64,000 nt of DNA from Monocercomonoides exilis (taxonomy: Eukaryota > Preaxostyla > Oxymonadida > Polymastigidae), in assembly GCA_001643675.2 (NCBI GenBank), contig LSRY02000042.1, positions 129,001 to 193,000 of the forward strand, given 5' to 3'. Every line of letters begins with the position of its first letter. Within the stretch, counting starts at the first letter, position 1. Under the pieces are notes generated by a model. The model was given only the letters and a program-made list of their open reading frames with translations, did not search any database and was not told the origin of the DNA. This document shows positions 31,260 to 41,354 of the stretch, in pieces. Both the position numbers and the translations under genes were made by a program.

Positions 31260-33240
31260 ATAGGAGTTATTACATCCATCACAATATCCTTCTTTTCCAT
31301 ATTCTTCTTTTTCTTCTTCTTCCTTTTCTTTCTTTTTTCCCTTTCTCTTGACTCATCTTCAAAAATTCCTCAAATTTCTATTTTCATTTTTCATATTTTC
31401 TTTCTTTTCATTCAAATCATCTCTTTCATTCAAATTTCTAATGAATATCTGCTTCTTCTCATTCATTTGCCAAATTTCTTCTTCTGCTATATCATCAACT
31501 TCTATTTCCCTCTTTTTGCATTTAACAAGATTCTTCTTATATGTCTTCCAAAACCTTCAAAAAAGAAAAAAAAAAATATCTTTTTCCCCCCTCATTTATT
31601 TTTTGCTCCTGCTCACTCCTCCATGCGCCCCTTCAATTGTTGTTTTCTGACTTCTTTAATGCATTTTACATCCTCTCTTTCCACATTCTATAGGCATATA
31701 TTTGCAGTGAATATTCCTTAAAAAATATTTTAATTACAACAAAAATAATAACAAACGATGAAATTAAAAATAATTATAACAAAATAACCTATTCTTTTAA
31801 TGATAATCATACTTCTCAAACTTTCTTCTTCTTCTCCAAATATTGCTCCGTTTTGCTAACAAAACCCATCTGTCTCTTCTTCATTTCCTTTCTGCTTCCT
31901 CAAAAAATTGTTTATTTGCAATCCTTGGCCCTGCTCCACTCAAATAACCTTCACAAATTCCATAAATAAATAAATAGACGATGAGGAGGAGGATGAAAAA
32001 GAAGATAATGAATTCAAACTCTTCAGTTAATTGATGTTGCTTATTTTCATGTTAGGGATACAGATTTTTGGTGGAAAAGGCTTGAATCCATCATTACAGT
32101 TTATATGCATGCAATAAAAATAAATGATGTAGACAAATGTTCAACGGAAAATAAATCAGTCCATCTAAAATACTCAAAATGTAAATGTTTAAAATTAAAA
32201 TTAACTGAAACATTCTTAAATTACCACGCTTCGAAATTTCACTTTGTTTTTTTAAAAGAATAACGGACTGTTTTTCTTCGAAAATCTATATCTTCTTGCA
32301 TGTATCAATTTCAATAAATATCGCATTTATTCTGATCAGAAAATACAATAAAAAATGAGCTGTTCAAATTAACGATAAACATAATTCTAATGTTCGAATA
32401 TTCAGTTTATTCTACGAATATTAGCTTTTGAAGGCTGAACTTGCAAAGTGATTTATTTTTAAAAATAATAATGGATTGAATTTTTTGATCTGTGGTGATT
32501 TTTCAAAAATTTTCTCCCAAATCGTTTTATTTTCATTTTTGTTCTTGTTTTTTGCAATTTTCAATTCTCATTTGAAAACTTTTAAAGTGTCAAGTGGTTC
32601 CATTCTATTTTCAAAAAGTGACAGTAGATGCAAATAAAAAACCCAAAACCACAGACATTTTTTTCAACTTAATTGAATTTGTTTTTTCTTCATTGTTATC
32701 AATGTGAAACAAACAACAGAAAGCAACGAATTATTTTCAACATTCATCATCAAATGTCAAAATAGTTTCATTTCGCAAAAGAGAAATCAAATGAAAACAT
32801 TAGTGGAAAAAAAAAGGTGAAATGTGCAACATTTTATAGATAGATTAGAATTTTAAAAAGAAAAACATTGTTTGAAACAAAAAACAGAAAACTTTTTTCA
32901 CAACTGGTAAGATCGAATCAAAATGGATTCAAAAAAGGCAAAAAAAGATGATTCAAAAAAACCTATTCTATCATCAGAAACATCAAAATTGCTTATTTAT
33001 GAAAGATACAGATAAACTTTTTGCTTAAAAAGATGCATTGAATTCGAGTATATGAAAAAGAATTTTAAACAGTAATTTAAATAAAATATAGTATAACATG
33101 TATGAAATTATGAAATACCTCAAAAGAGGATCCAATACCAACAGATTTATGATTCAAAAAAAAAGAAAGGAAAAATATAAAAAATAAAAAAAAAAAGAAA
33201 AAAAAATAAAAAAAGAAAAATAAAAATTGATAAAAATTTA
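31260..33240. other. AT-rich DNA without a recognisable gene
   Basis: T-rich tract at 31270-31640, then A/T-rich spacer. No motif or supported frame. Confidence 0.5.
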
Positions 33241-33525
33241 AAGAAAGAAAGATGAGAAAGAAGAGAAAGAGAAAGAGAAAGAAGATAAAAAGAAAAAGAA
33301 AGAAGAGAAAGAGAAAGAAGATAAAAAGAAAAAGAAAGATGAGAAAGATGAGAAAGAGAAAGAAGATAAAAAGAAAAAGAAAGAAGAGAAAGAAGAGAAA
33401 GAAAAAGAGAAAGAAGATAAAAAGAAAAAGAAAGATGAAAAAGATGAGAAAGAAGAGAAAGAGAAAAAGAAAAAAGATAAAAAGAAAGAAGAGAAAGAGA
33501 AAGAAGAGAAAGATAAAGAGTTGGA
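33240..33525 (+). repeat. (AAGAAAGAG)-type purine tract
   Basis: Irregular AAG/AAAGAG/GATAAA units about 285 bp long. Frames on both strands are consequences of the repeat and are not called as genes. Confidence 0.85.
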
Positions 33526-33827
33526 AAAAATAGAAAGTTTTTATAATAATGAGATTTACAAAAAAACAAATAAAAATCAACAAATAAATAAAACAGAAGA
33601 ACTCAACTGTGATAATGTTCGTAATAATCCTAATGTTAAAAACAAATAGACAAGTAATTAAAAAATAATTGAAATAAAATATTAAAAGTTCATAGAAAAA
33701 ACGATAAAAACATCAAACGAAAGAAGAAAATTTTCGAATAAAATCGAGAACGACACATGAAAAAAGACAAAAAAAGAAAAAGAAGATAAAATAATACAAA
33801 CTATAATACATAATAAATAAATGAATA

Positions 33828-34330
<503 letters not shown>

Positions 34331-34366
34331 AAATAATCAATTTCAATTTCGAAATATAATCCACTG

Positions 34367-34447
<81 letters not shown>

Positions 34448-34450
34448 TTC
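34367..34450 (+). repeat. Homopolymer block T12-A65-T6
   Basis: Twelve T followed by about 65 A and six T, directly between the AAAT array and a coding exon. It could be genuine or an assembly join. Confidence 0.9.
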
Positions 34451-34508
34451 CCCTTTTTAAATCATAAACACACTCAGAAAAAGCCTGCTGTTGCGTTTGC
34501 GTATTAAC

Positions 34509-34975
34509 TCAACTTCCTCCGAATGCATTGCTTCCACTCATTCCACTCATCCCAGGCCAAGCAAAAGGAGAAGGAGAAGGTTGACTTTGCACTGTCGAAG
34601 GAGGAGAAGTTTGGAATGGCTGATTAAATTGAGCTTGTTGCATTGGTTGAGAAGGAGCAGAGCTAAAACCAGTCCAGGCTGTGCTATTTAGAGAGGAGGA
34701 GGAAGGGGAAGGGGAAGGGGAAGGAGAAGAGGAAGAAGAGAAGAAGAAACCAGGAGTAGAAGAAGAAGAAGAAGAAGAAGAAGAGGTTGAGTTTATTGCA
34801 CCAATGTTTTGTTGCATTAAAGGAGAAGGAGAAGAAGAAGATATTGTTGATGAAGGAGAAGGTGTGGTGAAGAACGAGAGGAAATCGGTTGAATTAGAAG
34901 AAGAAGAAGAAGTTGGAGCAGGAGCTGGGGCTGTGGGCTGCGATACAGCAGGCGTTGCTGAAATTGTAACATACG
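34509..34975 (-). CDS. C-terminal exon of a Ser/Pro/Gln-rich protein
   Basis: The minus strand reads TPAVSQPTAPAPAPTSSSS, DFLSFFTTPSPSS, MQQNIGAINSTSSSS, WTGFSSAPSQPMQQAQF and ends PGMSGMSGSNAFGGS before a TGA at 34509-34511. There is no in-frame TAR. A GTTACAATTTCAG acceptor at its 5' end suggests a final exon. The composition, with NAF/SLN-like Phe-containing repeats, is reminiscent of disordered tails of endocytic adaptors, but that is a guess. The 5' exons are not visible; the USP-DDE gene begins 0.4 kb upstream, so an insertion in an intron is possible. Confidence 0.55.
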
Positions 34976-35164
34976 GAAATAATCATATAGAAAATTAATT
35001 AATAAATAAAATTATTATTATTATAAATTTTATGAAATACAAAATAAAATAAAATTAATGTAATAATAATAATTATAAAAAAAATAAAAAATAAAAAATA
35101 AATAAATACAAAATAAATTGACAAAAAAAATAATACTTTTGTGGTTCATGAATATAGACATTGG

Positions 35165-35295
35165 CGGACCTGGGAGGCTGCAGTCCGTATCCAGGTCCGA
35201 ATGTGGCAAGAGTTAATTGCCACATTTATTATCTGCAGTCTTGTTTAACTTCTATACCATAAAAGTTGGCTAAGCATACGCTGTAATGCCTCGTT
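35165..35295. other. Two adjacent GC-rich hairpins downstream of USP-DDE gene 1
   Basis: Perfect stem CGGACCTGG (35165-35173) with CCAGGTCCG (35191-35199), and perfect stem TGTGGCAA (35202-35209) with TTGCCACA (35217-35224), followed by GGCTAAGCA. Related motifs (CCTGGGAG..CTGC, GCTAAGCA) recur in tandem 3' of the second USP-DDE gene. Candidate structured RNA or element terminus. Confidence 0.55.
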
Positions 35296-35341
35296 ATTTA
35301 TTTGCATATTAAGAATCTTAAAAATTTGAATCAAAAAAGTT

Positions 35342-38300
35342 TTAATCAGAAATCAGAGAATTAGAAAAAGCACATGAACGGCAGGAATTATCAAAATAGT
35401 TACAAAAATGGTTATTACTACGAACAGAATCACGGTTAGCTACAACATGCGTGGATTTAATACTTGAAAATTTTGAACCACAAGAACAAGAATTTAAAAC
35501 AGAACAATCTCGAATTAATGAGCATCTTTTATTCAATAAATTTTCTGTAATTTTTGATAAAGAGGCAGTGTTTGCAGTTTTCATTTGATATGAAAAAGGT
35601 TTTCTTTCACTGGATAATTTTTCCTTTTTTGCAACCATTTCAATATCAATCAGAACCCTTTGTGAAGTCAAGCTAACTGCTGATGCGAAAACATGCTTCC
35701 CTTTTTTTTCAAAAAATAAATAGTTCCTCATGCATTTGATTGTAAGTGAAGGCGAAATACAAATATCACTCGGTATATATTCTTCGAAGAATCGTTCATT
35801 ACAGGATGACATTTGATGATTGAACGATGACGATGATTTGTTTCCTTTCAAATTGTTATGAAATGAGAAAGAATTTTGAGAAGAAGCTGCAGAATCGAAA
35901 TGATGAGTGAAAAATGAAATCAAATCTTGAATTGTTTCAATATTTAAATTCGAAGAGTTGTTAATCACATTTGTAAATGTACCAAATTCACCATCGCAGA
36001 CATTTTTACCATGATGTTCTGCAAAGAAGTTGATTTCAGTTCGAATTTTTCTGAATACACGTGAATGAGTGGATAAAATGAAATGGAGAAGAAACCTATT
36101 ACGATTGTGAGGGCCAGCGTCACAGAAAAACTTTATAGTTTTGGCATTTTTGTAGAACTCCCTTCGAAAAACAGACTCCAGACATTCGATTACAAATCTG
36201 AAGTCGTTTGAAAGACAAGTGGAGAAAAAATTGAATGTTTTTTTGGATATGACGTTGTTGATAAGTTGGAAGGTGATCACTGAGAATTGAGAGATTTGCT
36301 GATGATTAAAAAATTCCTGTTGAAGTTGATTTTGACGAATTGGAATCATCCATTTTTCCTAAAAATCGAATATACAGACTATTTCTCCTTCTTTTATATT
36401 TCTAACACTTTCATTGAAATATTGCCTTTGCAATTGTGCGAATAATTGATGCTTTTTCAAGACTTCAATTGTGTTAATTTCATTTTTTGATGGTATTCTT
36501 TGGTGAGAAGATGACATCAGCCTTTTTTTTATTTTCTCCAATTACTGACAATATTTACATAAATCAGTCCTTCTTTTAAATTTGATGAAGTTTTTTGTGA
36601 GTTTGTAAAAATAAGATAAAGACAGTTTAATGTTTGTTTCTTCAACAAAGTGTTTCCATAACTCTTTCTTCGTTTGAAAAATCAAACGTTTTTCAAAAGG
36701 AGGAAATATTAGAGGGATATGTTTTGACTTGGAAAACAAATACTGTTGAAGAAAAGTTGAAGATGAATTAAAAGAAGCAGATGATAAGGAGTTACCATTG
36801 ATTGATGAGAATTGAGCTCCTTTTGAAACAGATGAGATATTGAAGAGTTTTGATGAAGAATTTATAGTAGAATTAAGAGAGGAAGAGAATGCAAGAGTTG
36901 AGGATTTCTTTTTATTAAATGAATATGACAAAGAGTTGATTGCTTTATTATTATTATGATGTGTTAAGTGAATTGATTTGTTCGGTTCTTGTTTTGTGGA
37001 ATTGTTGTTTTCATTTGAATATTATGCAATGGAAGAACATGACGGTTTCCTCGAACAAAACAAATGAGTTGTGAGATGTGAGTTTATGTTGTCTGAAATA
37101 TTTGAATGAGAAAGGATATTCGATGAACTTTCAATTGATTGCAACGAATGGTGAAATGGATCCATCACAACATTTTGAGCTTTTGGTGAAAGAACTAGGT
37201 GAGGTGATTTCGAAGAAGCATTTCCTTTTGTTGAAGCGTAATTCTACATCAGAACATTGTTTGACATGTGTGGACTGATTGAGTGAATAGTGGAATGTGA
37301 AATGATTTCTTCATTAAACAGGTCAACAACACTTTTAACATCATCTTCAATTTCATTTGTTGTTCTTAAATCCCTCCTTGTTTTGTCTTTCAAAATTGAT
37401 GCGTCTTCCAATGAATTTCCAACTGAATAAATTGAGGTGAAAATGTGATTGTTGTTGGAATTAAGCTTTTGAGAAGGTGAAGTTGACAAAGTTGAAGTGA
37501 AATTTGCAGGAGGTAAAAATGATGCATGTGAGGATAATAAATATTTTCCTGGATTTGATAAAAAAGAAACAGATGAATTGAAAGGATTTGGATTATGATC
37601 AAAGAATAATGTTGTCGATTTCCCGTTTTTATCAGTTGTTGAAAGATGGAGATTTCCTATTGGTTGAAATGAAGATTGAATTGAAGAAGATGATGAACAT
37701 GAAATGTTTAAAGAGTTGCAATTTTTTGGTTTATAATTTGGATAATTAGAAGAAATTGTTTGTTGAGTTTCGAACGGTTGAGATGAAAAGTCAATTGATT
37801 TTGTTAACCGATTTAAAGAAATATCATCAATTCCGCCTTTGAACAAATTGTAAATGTGAGAGGAAGATTCTTCAATTAAATAAAGTGAAAATGATGGTCA
37901 AAATCCTTCATTGAACAATGATTTCCATCTGGAATTATATTCTACTTTTCTCACAGAACGAGTTCAAGCATCATTGCATATGGTCCAATATTCTATTGAT
38001 CCATCCTTTGAAAGAACAAATGAAATGTAGTGGCCATGGTATTGGTCTATTCATTTGAAAAGAATTTGTCCCATAAACATATAACATGCATTTTGCATTG
38101 ATTTCACTGAAGGATTGATTCTTGAAAAATGTTCGTTGCACGACTTGTGAACTGTTTGACAGTTATTTTCATCTGAATCAATAATTATCATCTTTGGGGG
38201 AATGACGTTAGGAAAATAATTGTATTCGTGAGATATGCCTAATAGTTTCGGAAATTTTGTTATTTCATTCCATTTTTGAAATTCACACTTATCCTTACAT

Positions 38301-40133
38301 ATTTCACAGAACACTCTATTTGGGTGCCTCATTTTTTCTTTCGAAAAAAATTTGATGAATCCTGTGTAAATTGAAGAATCGTTGATAATCACATAATTAG
38401 AAAAACCTAAATTACTTGACGACAAAGTGCCGCATTTCAAACATTTCTTGTGAACTGACCCATCCACGCTCGTCCATTGTTTGTCAACCAAATCGTCTTT
38501 CAAAAGCATTTCCATTAAATGATCAAATGCTTCACAAACATTTTGCTGCTGTCTTTTGCCTCGCGAAAACGAAATGTCCCACTAATCAATTAATTCTGAT
38601 GTCCAAGATGAAATAGGAAAGTGATTGCAGATGAGCTCATTGCAAACGTTTATCAACTCCGCAGAAATGCCACTTCTCACGTTGCATAATTCCTTTTTAA
38701 TGCCGGAATGTATTACAGTTGATAAACATTGAAGAAGTGATGAAAGATAACAAGTGTTCCCTAGATTTCTAAGCCCCAACCTTTTGGTAAAGTGATAATC
38801 ACTATTAACAATCGGTTGCTCTTTGATTACAATTGATTTATCAGTTTTTATTTCATCGTTTTCGTTCCTTTTTTTTGTTTCTTTGTCTTCTTTGCTGATA
38901 TTTGAGTTCGTTGAATCAAAACACGTTTCACTCCGAGAACAGGTTTTATTTTCTTGTATTGATTCAGTGTTTTTCGTGACCTTTTGAAGAAGAATTGGTG
39001 AAACGAATGGAGATGTTGATGCAGGATTGAAATATCTTTCTTTTCGAACATCGTGATGAAGCATTAATATTGAACTTGAAGAATTCGTGCTTATTGAATG
39101 ATCTAATTTTTTGATTTCAAATGTTTTAGCATTTTGAAATTTTGAATTCTTTTCTTCAAAATATCGAAGTTCATGAGGCTTCACAAGTGTTGGCGAAGGA
39201 GGAGCAAGAAGAAGATTTCCATCATCAATATTCAGGTTCTTGACTGACAAATTACTAGATGGAAAGGATTTTCTGTTGACATTTTTTGACTGATCAGTAT
39301 TTTAGTTAGCATGTCGATGTTGTTTATTATCTTTTATGTGAGTAACATGATGATCTATTTCCGATTTCGTAATGTTAATATGCAATTTGGGTTTCAAATT
39401 GAGTTCCGGCTTTATCTTTATTTCTTTATTCCATATTTCTTCGTCCAAGCTCTCTTCATAATTTTCATATTTTTGCTTTTTCTTTTTCGTAATTGATAAC
39501 GAAGTTTCTGATGAATGGTTTTTCATCCATTCATTCCCCACGCACCAATCTGAATAACTCAAGCCTTTGGAAAATAAAAATCAAACACGATCACAGAAAT
39601 GAAATTTTTTAAAAACCAAATACCTTTTCTACGTGAAGGAATTTTAGGAGGAATGGGGATTTTTATTTCGTCTTGGTTTTTTTTTCTCGTTTGCTTTGCA
39701 TGATTTATTTTTCCTTGGGTTACGTCATACCCAAAGGAAAGCAAACGATCGTAATTGTGATGTTTTGATAAGGCTTGCAACATTGTCGTTTGAGTGTGAA
39801 TTGGGGCGTTATTGTAGGCTGTTGCTAACTCTTCAAGAAGTTCATGATACTCTCCTATTTTCATGTTTGCATTTAATAATAATTAAAACAAATCATTATA
39901 AAAGAGCATATTAATGAATTTTCACATAACTTTGAAATCAAAAAATAATGAACCACACCATTCAGCCTCTTTTTTACTTCTTCCGCAAAGGATGCTGCGC
40001 GGCGATAGCTTTCGAGGATATACAACAACAGTTCCACCTTGTCCTTTCCCCTAATGCGCTCAACCTCTGCCCACAAAACATCTGCTCTTGAATGAAGAGT
40101 TGATCGTTGAAGATTTGATGTTGAAAAATTCAT
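35342..40133 (-). pseudogene. USP deubiquitinase-DDE integrase fusion protein, copy 1
   Basis: Three exons: 40133-39959 (MNFSTSNLQRSTLH, VERIRGKDKVELLLYILES), 39854-39624 (LEELATAYNNAP, HHNYDRLLSFGYDVTQ) and 39564-35342; introns are 104 and 59 nt. The long exon encodes a USP fold: Cys box GLRNLGNTCYLSSLLQCLS, zinc-finger Cys pairs (CLKC, CEICKDKC) and His box QYHGHYISFVLS with WTICND. A Ser/Asn-rich linker, KRRTDLCKYC, and a DDE-like domain follow (NDFRFVIECL, CDAGPHNRNRF, HHGKNVCDGEFG). The same frame holds six TARs (39302, 38582, 37244, 37022, 36542, 36359) and three TGAs (38051, 37964, 37898) but no frameshift. Copy 2 has unbroken sequence at several of these sites. The TGAs next to the His box mark a probable lesion. 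It is probably a transposase with its own deubiquitinase; family undescribed to my knowledge. Confidence 0.8.
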
Positions 40134-40267
40134 TATAATTGCAACCTTCTTATGGGTGAAAGATTTTTTTCTTTGAAGAAAAGCAAAAAGATAATAAATA
40201 AATATCCTCTTGAAATTAATTAAAACAAATTCTGCTTTGAAAATTTTATAAAATATAATATTCGCAT

Positions 40268-40540
40268 TCAACTTAGGAAGCAGTACAATTGAAATGCATT
40301 TTTCTGATTTTGACAATTATTGATCAATATGGAATCATTGTTATTCAATAGCAATGAACGTAAATGAATATTTGTTTTTTCAGAAGGATTAATGAAATCA
40401 GCAGCTGGAGAAGAATTTGGTAGTTGTTTTAGATATGAAAGGATTATTTCACACAACACTCCACGGGAACAGTGGATAAAAGAAGTTCATTCTCTTGAAT
40501 CACTATTTGAAAACACTCTTTCCAAAAAAGGTTAATGAAA
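40268..40540 (-). CDS. Short unrecognised coding segment
   Basis: The minus strand reads PFLERVFSNSDSRE, a TGA (about 40495), TSFIHCSRGVLCEIILSYLK, SSPAADFINPSEKTNIHLRS and ends at a TGA at 40268. Composition is protein-like, and the internal TGA could replace a Trp. Its place upstream of USP-DDE exon 1 on the same strand allows an extra exon or a separate small gene. No domain recognised. Confidence 0.35.
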
Positions 40541-40789
40541 AATAGGAGAATAAGAGGATGAGAAAATTTTGAGTGAAATACATGAAACTGTGATATTTCA
40601 AAAATATAAATGTAGTGCTTGAAGAAGGAAGAACGCGATTATTGAAAAGAGGAATTTTCAAATATCTGTTTCGAACGGAACCAGGAAAAGAAATACGAGT
40701 CAAATGCTTCGTAAGTATTTGTTCACCTCTCTTGAAATATAAACGCTTATAGCGTCTGCCGACAGAACTCTCAATGCAAAAGCACGCTT

Positions 40790-41354
40790 CGAAAATGGAG
40801 AAGCAGAATATGCTGGAAGTTGTTTGAAGGTCGGCTCTCGGATTACCAGACTATCAAGCATGACAAGATCTGCGAACAGCTATGTGAATGGTCGTGTGAA
40901 ACAAGGAATACAGAGATGACAAGCATAAGGTCTAACTGACAAAGTGATTTTGGGGGTAGCATCCATTTTTGCCACATGAAGAGCACAATACACAGCTGTC
41001 TCCAGAATATGCGTTGTTCAAAAGAATTCCCACAGCTTCTTTCGTCACAAAAAGCGTCCACAACTTGTGCAAACAGGAAAACTATCTCCTGAGACATGCA
41101 TCCTCGTGCTGGACAATTCACAAATGTTTTTTTATCCACTTCATCATTGTCACTTCCGTTCCTTTTTCCATCTTCAATCTTTTTTGATGATGAAGAAAGA
41201 AATGATTGTTTTTATTTTGATATTTCTTCAAATGTTCCACTCATTTCAATTGGTATTGGAGACGAAGAGAATAAGGCAGTATGTTTCTTATCTTTTGTTT
41301 TTGCTTTCACTTAATTGAGAAAAGGAAGCTTCTTCAGATCCTCAGAAAATGTTA
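40790..41354 (-). pseudogene. Downstream part of a host gene split by the second pogo-like element
   Basis: Read across the excised pogo-like element with one TA, the minus-strand frame at 43932 (LNSTKEV) continues as TFSEDLKKLPFLN, TAA at 41311, VKAKTKDKKHTALFSSSPIP, TAA at 41212, then KQSFLSSSSKKIEDGKRNG, RGCMSQEIVFLFAQVVDAF and onward to a TGA near 40797. The seamless frame and constant composition support both the TA duplication and TAA=Gln. The last third is more hydrophobic and less certain. Function unknown; probably the C-terminal region of the beta-helix protein gene. Confidence 0.5.

Noticed and set aside
33077-33583. 168-residue Phe/Leu frame and Lys/Arg frame on opposite strands
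   Set aside because: Both follow from an AAG/AAAGAG purine repeat; no domain or flanking coding sequence.
35155-35300. Resemblance to spliceosomal U2 snRNA stem-loops
   Set aside because: The CTGCAG..CTCC loop is similar to U2 stem IV, but no Sm site and no branch-point-recognition sequence is present in the expected order, so I keep it only as a structured motif.
36542-36544. Treating each TAR in the USP-DDE gene as the end of a separate small gene
   Set aside because: The pieces share one frame, have no start codons of their own (several begin at TTG or GTG immediately after the stop), and align continuously with the second copy.
40950-41320. Plus-strand frame complementary to the restored host tail
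   Set aside because: It contains several TGAs, and the minus-strand reading is supported by the seamless frame across the excised transposon.
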